DNA of 64,000 bases from Microbacterium sp. oral taxon 186 str. F0373 (GCF_000411455.1 NZ_KE150457.1:1390023-1454022); one strand, 5' to 3'. Numbered from the stretch's first letter, positions 27,017-34,614 are shown. Translations and numbers: made by a program. The notes: generated by a model from the sequence alone, not told the origin.

Positions 27017-27101
27017 TGTGATACCGTCGCCTCAGCGCCACGCGGACGATGCGCCGCCGACGCCGCACACACGAGACAACGAGGTTCGAAGGACGCACGT
27101 C

Positions 27102-27926
27102 ATGACACTGCCCGTCGCTTCCGTCCAGCTCTACACGCTGGCCAAGGAGTTCACCGCCGACATGGGAGGCTCACTCGACAAGCTCACCGCGATCGGCCTG
27201 CGCAACGTGGAGGCGTTCGATTTCGTCTCCCGCCCCACGCAGATCCGCGCCGCGCTGGACGCCAGCGGACTCGCCTCGCCCACCGGACATGCACCGCTGC
27301 TGTCCGACACCCTCTGGACCCCGGACGGCGAGATTCCGACCCCGGCACCCGAGGTCGTGTTCGCCGCCGCGGCGGAGATCGGCATGACCACCGTCATCGA
27401 CCCGTTCGTCGCTCCCGAGCGCTGGCTGACGGCCGACGGTGTCGCCGACATCGCCGACCGGCTCAACCGCGCCGCCGAGAAGGCGGCGGAGTTCGGCCTC
27501 AGCGTCGGCTACCACAACCACGCCCAGGAGTTCGTCGCCTCCTTCGACGGCGCCACCGCCTACGAGCGCTTCGTCGCGCTGACCGACGAGCGCGTCCAGC
27601 TCGAGCTCGACCTCTTCTGGGCGCTCACCGGCGGCCAGGACGTGCCCGCGCTCGTGTCCGCGCTCGGCGACCGCCTCGTCGCGGTGCACGTCAAGGACGG
27701 CGTCGTCCCGGCATCCAACCCCTGGGCTCCCGGCGCCGGTTCCTTCGGGTCGGACAGCCTCGACCAGCGCCACGCCGGCACCGCCGACGTTCCTCTCGCG
27801 GAGGCGCTGAAGGTCGGTACGGCGATCCGCTACGCCGTGATCGAGTACGACAAGGCCCCCGGAGACGTGTTCGAGGACATCGCCGCCAGCTACGCCTTCC
27901 TCCGCGACGGGGGGTACGTCCAGTGA
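27102..27926 (+). CDS. Sugar phosphate isomerase/epimerase family protein (xylose-isomerase-like TIM barrel)
   Basis: A 274-residue TIM barrel. The start VASVQLYTLAKEF, SVGYHNHAQEF (metal-binding His region), VQLELDLFWALTGGQDVPALV (metal Glu/Asp) and VAVHVKDG (His) are typical of the AP-endonuclease-2 superfamily of sugar isomerases and epimerases. ATG 27102 follows a GAAGGA ribosome-binding site. The gene overlaps the following Gfo/Idh/MocA dehydrogenase by four bases. The pair is common in catabolism of inositol, glycosides or 3-keto sugars, so this two-enzyme module probably oxidises and then isomerises a sugar. The exact substrate is not known. Confidence 0.87.
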   Translation: MTLPVASVQLYTLAKEFTADMGGSLDKLTAIGLRNVEAFDFVSRPTQIRAALDASGLASPTGHAPLLSDTLWTPDGEIPTPAPEVVFAAAAEIGMTTVIDPFVAPERWLTADGVADIADRLNRAAEKAAEFGLSVGYHNHAQEFVASFDGATAYERFVALTDERVQLELDLFWALTGGQDVPALVSALGDRLVAVHVKDGVVPASNPWAPGAGSFGSDSLDQRHAGTADVPLAEALKVGTAIRYAVIEYDKAPGDVFEDIAASYAFLRDGGYVQ

Positions 27927-29050
27927 GCGCCCTGCGCGTCGGTGTCATCGGCACCGGAGTCATCAGCCAGACCTACCTGGAGAACCTGACCTCGTTCCCC
28001 GACGTCGAGGTCGTGGCCGTGGGCGATCTCCTGCCCGAACGCGCCCAGGCCAAGGCCGAGGAGCACGGCGTGCCCAGCTGGGGCACGGGGGAGGACGTGC
28101 TGTCGAATCCCGACGTCGACCTTGTGGTCAACCTCACGATCCCGGCGGTGCACGTCGAGGTGTCGAAGGCCGCCGTCGCCGCCGGCAAGCACGTGTGGAC
28201 CGAGAAGCCGCTGGGCCTGGACCGTGAGAGCACGCGTGAACTGCTCGCGCAAGCCGAGGCGGCCGGTGTGCGCATCGGGTCGGCCCCCGACACGATCCTC
28301 GGCCCGGGCTTCCAGACCGCCAAGCGCGCCATCCGCGAGGGCGTCATCGGCACGCCGCTGTTCGTGCAGACGTCGTTCCAGACGCAGGGGCCCGACCTGT
28401 GGCACCCGGAGCCCGCGTTCCTGTTCGCCCAGGGCGCGGGACCGCTCCTGGACATGGGGCCGTACTACTTCTCGGCGCTCGTGAGCCTGCTCGGACCCGT
28501 GGCCGGCGTCACGGCGCGCGGCTCGCGCTGGCAGACGACGCGCCAGATCCACACCGGACCGCGCGCGGGGGAGACCTTCCCCGTCGAGGTGCCCTCGACC
28601 GTCCAGGTGCTGACCTCCTTCGCGGGCGGACAGCACGGCACCCACCTGCTCAGCTTCGACTCGGCGCTGGAGCGACACGGTGTGATCGAGATCCACGGTT
28701 CGGAGGGCACGATCGTGCTGCCCGACCCGAACGCGTTCACCGGACGCATCGCGTACGTGAAGCCGCTCGGCGTGATCCGTGACGGCATGCGGTTCGAGCA
28801 GGAGTGGGTCGAGGTGCCCGAGGAGGGCACCGTCGTCGGTCGCGGTCTCGGCGTGCTCGATATGGCACGCGCCATCGCGGAGGGACGTCCCCATGTCGCG
28901 ACCGGCGAGCTCGGCTATCACGTGCTCGACGTCATGCTGTCGGCGCAGGAGTCCGCCGGTACCGGCGAGACGCTGACGATCGGCAGCACCGTCGCCGACG
29001 TGCCGCTTCTGCCCGAGGGGTTCGACCCCTTCCAGAGCACGCTGGCCTGA
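27923..29050 (+). CDS. Gfo/Idh/MocA family NAD(P)-dependent oxidoreductase
   Basis: 375 residues. The Rossmann start is LRVGVIGTGVISQTYLENL (GxGxxS-like). The EKPLGLD motif, which supplies a conserved catalytic-site Lys, is at about residues 93-99. LDMGPYYFSALVSLLGPV carries the catalytic Asp/His-type GxxxD segment, with Tyr in place of the usual His. The C-terminal domain is the alpha/beta substrate domain. The GTG start overlaps the isomerase stop by four bases, so the two are coupled. A perfect 17-bp terminator hairpin follows. Oxidation of a sugar or inositol is likely. Confidence 0.9.
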   Translation: MSALRVGVIGTGVISQTYLENLTSFPDVEVVAVGDLLPERAQAKAEEHGVPSWGTGEDVLSNPDVDLVVNLTIPAVHVEVSKAAVAAGKHVWTEKPLGLDRESTRELLAQAEAAGVRIGSAPDTILGPGFQTAKRAIREGVIGTPLFVQTSFQTQGPDLWHPEPAFLFAQGAGPLLDMGPYYFSALVSLLGPVAGVTARGSRWQTTRQIHTGPRAGETFPVEVPSTVQVLTSFAGGQHGTHLLSFDSALERHGVIEIHGSEGTIVLPDPNAFTGRIAYVKPLGVIRDGMRFEQEWVEVPEEGTVVGRGLGVLDMARAIAEGRPHVATGELGYHVLDVMLSAQESAGTGETLTIGSTVADVPLLPEGFDPFQSTLA

Positions 29051-29071
29051 GCCGCGGCCACGCGCACACCG

Positions 29072-29110
29072 AGAGGGGTGGATGCCGGGAGCACCGGCAT
29101 CCACCCCTCT
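29072..29110. terminator. Perfect 17-bp stem terminator
   Basis: Bases 29072-29088 pair perfectly with 29094-29110 around the loop GAGCA. It ends the isomerase/dehydrogenase operon and also faces the convergent membrane-protein gene at 29121, so it probably works in both directions. Confidence 0.85.
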
Positions 29111-29120
29111 TCGTCGCCTG

Positions 29121-29660
29121 TCAGTGGCCGGCGTGCGGATCGACGACCATCACGGTGCCGTCGGGGCGCACGAGCGCCGCGTCCTGCACGGCGCCGAGTG
29201 CCGGTGTGGCCACGACGGCCACGAGGGCGGCGGCCAGCAGCAGGGGAACCGTGCGGATCGCGCCGGCCGGTGCCACGCGCCGGCGAGCGTCGGTGATGAT
29301 CATCACGGCCGCCGTCAGCAGGAGGACGACCGCGACCGCGGCGGCCAGAATGCTCGCGCGGCCCCCGGTCAGAACGACAAGCGCGGCGACGCCGAAGACA
29401 GTGACGAGCGTCGACGCCGCCGCGGTCCGGGGCAGGAGCAGGCGGCCGGCGCTCAGCGCCGCCGCACCCCAGGCCAGCCACAGCAGTCCCGCCACGGCGA
29501 GGACGACTCCCGACCCGCGGGCCGCGCCCGAAGACGCCTCACCCGTGATGGCGGCCGCGCCCATGCCGATCGAGACCAGGCCCGCCCCCCACGCGAGCGG
29601 CACGGTCCAGGCGCGCAGGCCGGCTCCCGGAGCGGCCGCCGCGCGGGAGGGCGCGCTCAT
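29121..29660 (-). CDS. Hypothetical multi-pass membrane protein
   Basis: 179 residues, about five hydrophobic segments (near 15-35, 48-72, 80-100, 104-121 and 135-158), rich in Ala, Val and Leu. The C-terminal part after the last helix is short and ends in VDPHAGH, which could bind a metal, though this is speculation. No conserved domain is recognised. Its start overlaps the stop of the upstream DUF4383 gene by four bases, so it is translated with it. They form a two-gene unit of small membrane proteins. Confidence 0.7.
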   Translation of the reverse strand: MSAPSRAAAAPGAGLRAWTVPLAWGAGLVSIGMGAAAITGEASSGAARGSGVVLAVAGLLWLAWGAAALSAGRLLLPRTAAASTLVTVFGVAALVVLTGGRASILAAAVAVVLLLTAAVMIITDARRRVAPAGAIRTVPLLLAAALVAVVATPALGAVQDAALVRPDGTVMVVDPHAGH

Positions 29661-30064
29661 GCCGTGACCGACCGCGCGCCGCGCTCGGCGCCGAGAGCCA
29701 CACCGAGCAGCACGATCGCGCTGGCGAGGTGCAGGAAGTGGTCGGGGACGTTCAGGGCGAGGATGTTCGCCGAGGTGCCGACGAGGAAGAAGCCGACCAC
29801 GCCCAGCAGCAGATAGGCGGCGCCGATGGTGGCGTTGACCGTCTTGGCGGCGCGCACGCCGCTCAGGCCCGCGATCACGAGCGCGGCACCGATGAGAAGG
29901 TGCGCGATGTTGTGCAGCGGGTTCACGGCGAAGATCCCCAGCAGCAGTCCGCCGTCGGTGGCGAGGAATCCCACGCCGCCGGTGACGGCGAAGCCCAGGG
30001 CGCCGACGACGAGGTAGACGGCGCCGAAGACGGTGGCGACGAGACGGTTCGGTGACGAGTTCAT
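29657..30064 (-). CDS. DUF4383 membrane protein
   Basis: 135 residues with four membrane helices. The blocks RLVATVFGAVYLVVGALGF and FAVNPLHNIAHLLIGAALV match the DUF4383 family, with NPLHNxxHLxxG as its signature. DHFLHLASAIVLLGVAL closes it. ATG 30064 has a strong AGGAGG ribosome-binding site. The function is unknown; some members lie near stress or antibiotic-response genes. The downstream 29121-29660 gene overlaps its stop. Confidence 0.88.
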   Translation of the reverse strand: MNSSPNRLVATVFGAVYLVVGALGFAVTGGVGFLATDGGLLLGIFAVNPLHNIAHLLIGAALVIAGLSGVRAAKTVNATIGAAYLLLGVVGFFLVGTSANILALNVPDHFLHLASAIVLLGVALGAERGARSVTA

Positions 30065-30152
30065 GACGGACCTCCTGTTCGGGTCGCGACCGGTGTCGTG
30101 ACGGAGGTTGTTCGAGGCGCGACGCCGAACGGATTGGCGGGCGGGCTGCGCG

Positions 30153-30611
30153 TCAGGCGAGCCGCGCCGCCACGATCCGTGTCGCCGCCTGCGCATCGAG
30201 TCGATGACCGACCGACTCCGGCGAGACGATCAGCTCGGCGTGCGGCATCGCCGCCGCGAGGCGCTCGGCAGCCGCGCTGAGGAACGGGAAGGTCTGCTCA
30301 CCGCAGAGGATCGTCACCGGGACGTCGACGGCGAGCATGGCATCGGTCGGCGTGGACAGCTCGCGCGCGAGTGTCGCGTCGTAGACGGTCGACTGTGCCA
30401 GCGGCACCACACCGGCGAAGGCGTCGGTCGCGCGGAACTGCGCGATCATCGCGTCGGGAAGTCCGACCGCCTCGCGCTGGAACAGGACGACGGCCTCCTC
30501 GCGATCTCCCGCGTCGACGAGCGCCTGGATGCGCGAGGGGAGATCGGGAGCCGGCTCGTGGACGCCGAAGTGGAACGGGGGTTCGGACAGGAACAGTGCG
30601 CGCACCGGCAC
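30153..30611 (-). pseudogene. N-terminally truncated alpha/beta-hydrolase
   Basis: The 152-residue frame begins directly at the segment that in complete hydrolases follows the nucleophile elbow (RALFLSEPPFHFG). It continues through the cap and ends with VPVTILCGEQTFPFLSAAAERLA (acid region) and ESVGHRLDAQA with the catalytic His. The first 90-100 residues, including the GxSxG nucleophile and oxyanion loop, are absent, and an in-frame stop lies at 30627-30629. The only possible start, GTG 30611, has no ribosome-binding site. It is a remnant that cannot catalyse hydrolysis. It follows the ROK kinase gene by 54 bases. Confidence 0.75.
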
Positions 30612-30664
30612 CGACCCTCGACATCGTCAAGACGTCGAGGGGCGTCGGAGCGCAGGGGGCGGAT

Positions 30665-31582
30665 TCAGAGCAGGTCGGCGCGGTGCACGAGTGCGCCGGC
30701 GCCGATGAGCGGGGCATCCCCGCCCAGCCCGGCACGCACGACCTTCAACCGCCCGGCGTAGGCGTTGACGGCGCTGTCGCGAACGACGCGTTCGATGCGG
30801 TCCGGATAGTCGTCCGCCACGAACGAGAACCCGCCGCCGACGACCGCCAGCTCGAGATCCAGCAGGGTCGCCGCGCTCGTGAGACCGACGCCCACCGCGT
30901 GCGCGGACCGCGCGACCGCCGCGACCGCCACGTCCTCGCCCGCGCGGTACGAGACCGCGAGCTCCTCGCCGGTCGTGCCCGCCCAGCCCTGGGCGCGCGC
31001 CCAGGCGACCGTGTGCGGTCCCGAGGCACGCTGCTCGAGGGTGGATGCCGCCGGCTCGCCGTCGACGTCGGCGACGAGGATCTGCCCGAGGTGTCCCGCG
31101 TTGCCCGAACCACCGGCGACGAGCCGCCCATCCGACACGATGCCGCCGCCGACACCCGTCGACACGACGAACACGATCGCGTTGCGCACCCCGCGTGCGG
31201 CACCCCGCCACGCCTCGGCGAGGGCGATGCACGTGCCGTCCAGGCGCAGCGTCACGGCGTCCAGCCCACTTGCGGTTCGCACCGCCGCCACGATGGCGAA
31301 TCCGTGCGCCGCGGGAAGGTTGATCGGCGCGATGGTGCCGGCGGTGATGTCGATCGGCCCGGCCGCGCCGATGCCCGCCGCGACGACCTCGTTCCACCGC
31401 GGGTGCGCGCGGCATCCGTCGATCACCTCCGTGAGTCCGCGCTCGAGAACGGTGACGTCCGTGGCGGCGCCCGCGCCGGTCGGGGTGCGGTGGCGCGAGC
31501 CCTCGACGATCGCGCCGTCCGCGTCGACGAGGGCGCTCTCGATCTTTGTGCCGCCGAGATCGATCGCCAGTGCCAGAGTCAT
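30665..31582 (-). CDS. ROK family sugar kinase without the usual zinc-binding cysteines
   Basis: 305 residues. The ATP-binding DLGGTK is at residues 8-13, GIGAAGPID and VVSTGVGGGIV are the second phosphate loop and catalytic regions, and GNAGHLGQILV follows. Typical ROK glucokinases have a CxCGxxGC zinc motif after that GH. Here the segment reads DVDGEPAASTLEQRASG with no cysteine, so zinc binding seems lost. Substrate could be glucose, an amino sugar or another aldose. A ribosome-binding AAGGA precedes ATG 31582. It diverges from the desaturase gene with 163 non-coding bases between. Confidence 0.87.
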   Translation of the reverse strand: MTLALAIDLGGTKIESALVDADGAIVEGSRHRTPTGAGAATDVTVLERGLTEVIDGCRAHPRWNEVVAAGIGAAGPIDITAGTIAPINLPAAHGFAIVAAVRTASGLDAVTLRLDGTCIALAEAWRGAARGVRNAIVFVVSTGVGGGIVSDGRLVAGGSGNAGHLGQILVADVDGEPAASTLEQRASGPHTVAWARAQGWAGTTGEELAVSYRAGEDVAVAAVARSAHAVGVGLTSAATLLDLELAVVGGGFSFVADDYPDRIERVVRDSAVNAYAGRLKVVRAGLGGDAPLIGAGALVHRADLL

Positions 31583-31745
31583 GCCGCGTCCTTGAGGAGT
31601 CGTCGAGAGGGGGGGCGGAGCCGGGAGTATGCCGGGCGCCGTATAGACGTAAGCGTAGTGTCGGCACCAGCGATCGGCATCCGCCTTTGGCTTCGCCCCA
31701 CGGGCATCGTCTCCCGCGATGGACCGCCGATCAACGGAGCCGGTC
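31583..31745. other. Divergent intergenic region
   Basis: About 160 bases between the ROK kinase and the desaturase. A modestly AT-rich stretch near 31640-31665 (TATAGACG, TAAGCGTAGT) probably holds the divergent promoters. No palindrome longer than about 8 bp is seen. Confidence 0.4.
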
Positions 31746-32852
31746 ATGGCCACACTCACCCCCGCATCCACTCTCGGCCCGATCCGGCAGACGTACGCGA
31801 CGTCGGAGACGTTCCCGCCGGTCGCGCGCTCGTACACCCAGGTGTCGCAGGTGGTGAAGGAACTCGGGCTGCTGCGCCGGGCTCCGGTCTTCTACGCTCT
31901 CGTCGGCGCGGCGCTGGCCCTCTGCCTCGCCGGGTGCGTCGCCGGTTTCGTCCTGCTCGGCCAGAGCTGGTTCCAGCTGCTCATCGCGGCGGCGCTCGGC
32001 ATCGTGCTGACCCAGGTCGCGTTCCTCGCCCACGAGGCGGCGCACCGGCAGATCCTGTCCTCGGGGCCGGCGAACGATCGCCTTGCGCGCATCCTCGCCG
32101 CCGGCGTCGTCGGCATCAGCTACTCGTGGTGGGACTCCAAGCACTCCCGCCACCACGCCAACCCCAACCGCGTGGGCAAGGACCCCGACATCGAGGTCGA
32201 CACGATCTCGTTCCTCGTCGAGGATGCCGTCCAGGCCCGCGGCATCCGCCGGTTCATCACCCGCCGCCAGGGCTGGTTCTTCTTCCCGCTGCTGACGCTG
32301 GAGGGGCTCAACCTGCACGCGCACGGCATCCGCCACCTGCTGTCGCGGCAGCCGGTGAAAAAGCGCGGACTCGAGCTCGCGCTCATCACGACGCGACTCG
32401 CGGTCGTCATCGTCCCCGTCTTCCTGCTCCTGCCGCTCGGGATGGCCTTCGCCTTCCTCGGCGTCCAGCTCGCCGTGTTCGGCGTGTACATGGGGGCATC
32501 GTTCGCCCCGAACCACAAGGGCATGCCCGTCATCGATGCGAACGCCCGACTGGACTTCTTCACCAAGCAGGTGCGCACGTCCCGCAACATCAACGGCGGC
32601 TGGTGGGCCACCTGGATGTTCGGCGGCCTCAACCACCAGGTCGAACACCACCTGTTCCCGAGCATGGCGCGCCCGCACCTCTCGCGCGCTCGTGCCGTCG
32701 TGCGTGACTACTGCAAGGGCGCCGGCATCCCGTACACCGAGACGAGCGTCTGGCGTTCGTACGCCATCGTCATCGACTACCTCAACCGGGTGGGGCTCGC
32801 GGCGCGCGATCCGTTCGACTGCCCGATGGTCGCCGGCTACCGCCGCGCCTGA
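31746..32852 (+). CDS. Membrane fatty acid desaturase
   Basis: 368 residues. Four membrane helices lie in two pairs (about 47-70, 72-92 and 195-235). All three histidine boxes that bind the di-iron centre are present: HEAAHR, HSRHH and HQVEHH, separated as in acyl-lipid or acyl-CoA front-end-type desaturases (DesA3/DES-like). It introduces a double bond into fatty acyl chains, usually for membrane fluidity in the cold. ATG 31746 is preferred to ATG 31719 since the homologous core begins well after it. It is transcribed away from the ROK gene. Confidence 0.92.
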   Translation: MATLTPASTLGPIRQTYATSETFPPVARSYTQVSQVVKELGLLRRAPVFYALVGAALALCLAGCVAGFVLLGQSWFQLLIAAALGIVLTQVAFLAHEAAHRQILSSGPANDRLARILAAGVVGISYSWWDSKHSRHHANPNRVGKDPDIEVDTISFLVEDAVQARGIRRFITRRQGWFFFPLLTLEGLNLHAHGIRHLLSRQPVKKRGLELALITTRLAVVIVPVFLLLPLGMAFAFLGVQLAVFGVYMGASFAPNHKGMPVIDANARLDFFTKQVRTSRNINGGWWATWMFGGLNHQVEHHLFPSMARPHLSRARAVVRDYCKGAGIPYTETSVWRSYAIVIDYLNRVGLAARDPFDCPMVAGYRRA

Positions 32853-32882
32853 CGGCCCACGGCGGCGCCGGCTGCGGTCGCG

Positions 32883-33038
32883 TCAGGCGTTGCGCTTCAC
32901 GACGCGCATGAGCCACGCGATGATCGCGATGAGCAGAATGACCAGTCCGATCCACAGCAGGAACTTCGCCGCTTCGACGAAGACGCCGAGAAGGATCAGG
33001 ACGATACCGACGATGAGAAGGATGAGTGCGAGTGCCAT
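32883..33038 (-). CDS. 51-residue membrane protein
   Basis: From ATG 33038 the product is MALALILLIVGIVLILLG and one further helix (FLLWIGLVILLIAIIAWLM), ending in basic VVKRNA: a two-helix hairpin. A longer frame upstream would add an arginine-rich tail and is rejected. The promoter (TGTCAA at 33084 to 33079, -10 CACACT) ends about six bases before the ATG, indicating a leaderless start. It shares the motif with the neighbouring small genes. Such tiny hydrophobic proteins are common near stress genes in Microbacterium relatives; the function is unknown. Confidence 0.7.
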   Translation of the reverse strand: MALALILLIVGIVLILLGVFVEAAKFLLWIGLVILLIAIIAWLMRVVKRNA

Positions 33039-33043
33039 GCGCT

Positions 33044-33084
33044 CAGTGTGCCCTCGTCGCGCGCGCGGGCGCGGGGGGTTGACA
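33044..33084 (-). promoter_or_regulatory. Shared motif promoter, copy A (for the 33038 gene)
   Basis: On the minus strand TGTCAACCCCCCGC (33084 to 33071) is followed 28 bases after TCAA by CACACT (33050 to 33045). The ATG begins six bases later. Copy B points the other way, so TTGACA-N14-TGTCAA (33079-33104) lies between the two divergent genes. Confidence 0.5.
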
Positions 33085-33098
33085 TCGTCGCGGGAGGC

Positions 33099-33139
33099 TG
33101 TCAAGCCCCTCGTCGCGGCCGGCCGGTTCGGCTGTACTG
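33099..33139 (+). promoter_or_regulatory. Shared motif promoter, copy B (for the 33185 gene)
   Basis: TGTCAAGCCCCTCG (33099-33112), then 28 bases after TCAA the hexamer TGTACT (33133-33138). Unlike copies A and D, about 46 bases then separate the -10 from the GTG, so this gene has a leader. Confidence 0.5.
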
Positions 33140-33184
33140 AGGATCACCATCCCACGTACTGACGATCCCCGGCGAGGTCGAACC

Positions 33185-33460
33185 GTGAAAGACATCCTGA
33201 TCGAGGGGCATCGCATCCTCACGACCGATGACGTCGCGGATGCGGTGCTGACGTACGCGCAACGCCTGAACCAGACCGGCTCCACCGACATCGTCGAGTT
33301 CCCCAGCATCGATGACGGCGCCCTCAGCGTCTGCCGGATGCTCCTCGGCAGCGGCATCCCCGTCGCCGTTTTGGACGCGACGACCTCGCTCGCCTCCGAC
33401 ATCCTGGGCGCCGACCGGGCGTGCGCGGAGATCTCCCGACGCACGGCGGCGCTCGCCTAG
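33185..33460 (+). CDS. Small hypothetical protein, paralogue of the 16195-16497 product
   Basis: 91 residues, soluble. It shares the pattern of the 16195-16497 protein: strand, Ala/Asp-rich helix (DVADAVLTYAQRLNQTGSTD), turn with Ser-Asp-Asp-Gly, then helix and strand (MLLGSGIPVAVLDATTS). The gene starts at GTG 33185. The function is unknown. The two copies differ in the last 25 residues. Transcription probably begins at copy B of the shared motif. It is followed 38 bases later by a DUF7882-like gene, so this cluster collects small uncharacterised proteins. Confidence 0.72.
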   Translation: MKDILIEGHRILTTDDVADAVLTYAQRLNQTGSTDIVEFPSIDDGALSVCRMLLGSGIPVAVLDATTSLASDILGADRACAEISRRTAALA

Positions 33461-33498
33461 CGGCTCGAGTCGATCGGGGCGCGCGTTACTGTGGAGCG

Positions 33499-33825
33499 GT
33501 GGGACGGTTCAGTTACGACGGCAGTGTCAAAGCGGAGTTCGACGATCGCGTGCTCGCGCACCTGCAGGTCGTCATCAGTCAGAAGCTCCGCCGCGGCGAG
33601 ACATTCACGTTCACGTGGCGCAACGACACGAGCCTCGGCGATGGGCGTACGGCCATCTGGCTCCATCCGCACGCGTCGATCGTGTACTCGTATCACGGCA
33701 GTCGCCAGCCTGCACTGAACCGGGCGTGGCTGGAGGCGCTGACGCACGCCGCGAACTCGACGGCGGGGCTGCAGATCGTCCCCGAGCCCGAGGGACCATA
33801 CTCCGGTGAGGTCTTGACCGGCTGA
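33499..33825 (+). CDS. DUF7882-like small protein, copy 1
   Basis: 108 residues from GTG 33499. The pattern is VGRFSYDGS near the start, DDRVLAHLQVVISQKLRRGETFTFTW, TAIWLHPHASIVYSYHG and LNRAWLEALTHAANSTAGLQIVPE, as in the 34230-34586 protein. I recall this as a Microbacteriaceae-typical family (DUF7882, sometimes mislabelled as ATP-dependent DNA ligase); no function is known to me. No catalytic motif can be recognised. A TTACTG seven bases before the GTG suggests a leaderless start. Confidence 0.75.
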   Translation: MGRFSYDGSVKAEFDDRVLAHLQVVISQKLRRGETFTFTWRNDTSLGDGRTAIWLHPHASIVYSYHGSRQPALNRAWLEALTHAANSTAGLQIVPEPEGPYSGEVLTG

Positions 33826-33856
33826 CGGTCTCGCGCGTCGCACGGGCGCGGGGGCC

Positions 33857-33897
33857 TGTCAATCCCCTCGCCCCGCCGGCTGGCTTCCCCGACAGTG
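33857..33897 (+). promoter_or_regulatory. Shared motif promoter, copy C (for the 33916 gene)
   Basis: TGTCAATCCCCTCG (33857-33870) and, 28 bases after TCAA, GACAGT (33891-33896). The position of the putative -10 rules out a GTG at 33895 as the start and supports ATG 33916. Confidence 0.5.
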
Positions 33898-33915
33898 GGT
33901 GAGAAGGCGGTGACG

Positions 33916-34224
33916 ATGATGACGGCGATGACGCAGACAGCGCATGTCGGCGGCCACCTCGAACTCCTCCCGATCGATGAGGATGCCTGGCGATTGTGCG
34001 ACCGGCGCGTGAGCGCACGTGACGCCGAGTTCGTCGTGGCCTACATCGAGCGCACGGACGGCGGGTTCGAGACGGTCTGGATCAGAGGCGGTGCTCGGCG
34101 ATCACGCCTGTCGTCGCTGGAGGAATGCGTCGAGAGAGGTGAGGAGATCCTCCGCGCGCAAGAACAGTCGACATCGCGCCGGCCGGTTCCGATCCCGCAC
34201 TTCCCTCCGGCGCGCGGCTTCTGA
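33916..34224 (+). CDS. Small hypothetical protein
   Basis: 102 residues from ATG 33916, preceded by GAGAAGG. A hydrophilic N-terminus leads to LELLPIDEDAWRLCDRRVSARDAEFVVAYIERTDGGFETVWI, a helix with Cys/Arg, and a C-terminus that ends RPVPIPHFPPARGF. I believe such proteins occur in many Microbacterium genomes, but I do not know their function. It lies directly next to the convergent DUF7882-like gene at 34230 (5 bases between stops). Its promoter is copy C of the shared motif. Confidence 0.7.
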   Translation: MMTAMTQTAHVGGHLELLPIDEDAWRLCDRRVSARDAEFVVAYIERTDGGFETVWIRGGARRSRLSSLEECVERGEEILRAQEQSTSRRPVPIPHFPPARGF

Positions 34225-34229
34225 GGCGA

Positions 34230-34586
34230 TCAGTCGTCCGCGACGGCGACCGTCTGGGGAGCGTTGTCCGCGTCACCGTCGACCGACTCGATCTGCTCCT
34301 CGGTGAGCTGGATGCCGCCGGACGTGCTCGCTGACTGGGCCAGCTCTTCGATCCACGCACGGTTCAGCTCCGTGGGCTCGGGATCGTCGAAGACGAAGCG
34401 CAACGGGATCGATGGATGCAGCCAGATGGTGCTGCGGCCTCGCGTCTCGCCGTCGGGGTGCTGCCACGACACGGTGAAGCTCTCGCCGCGGCGGAGCTTG
34501 GTGGCCACGACCACCTTCAGGTGTGCGAGCACCCTGTCCTCGATATGGATCGGAGTAGCCGAGCCCCCGTAATAGATCGTGCCCAC
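34230..34586 (-). CDS. DUF7882-like small protein, copy 2
   Basis: 118 residues. It starts MGTIYYGGSATPIHIEDRVLAHL and continues KVVVATKLRRGESFTVSW, STIWLHPSIPLRFVFDD and LNRAWIEELAQSAS, closely following the 33499-33825 copy. The extra C-terminal tail is acidic (EQIESVDGDADNAPQ). GTG 34586 is six bases from TACAAT (34598 down to 34593), a near-consensus -10 box, so it is probably leaderless. The two copies lie 0.4 kb apart in opposite orientation, which suggests an old duplication. Confidence 0.78.
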   Translation of the reverse strand: MGTIYYGGSATPIHIEDRVLAHLKVVVATKLRRGESFTVSWQHPDGETRGRSTIWLHPSIPLRFVFDDPEPTELNRAWIEELAQSASTSGGIQLTEEQIESVDGDADNAPQTVAVADD

Positions 34587-34614
34587 GGTGCGATTGTAGG
34601 CCGTGCCGCGGCGA

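Noticed and set aside
33079..33084. TTGACA read as an ordinary plus-strand -35 box
   Set aside because: No -10-like hexamer follows at 16-18 bases, whereas the minus-strand reading as TGTCAA has a consistent 28-base spacing to a -10 at this and three other genes.
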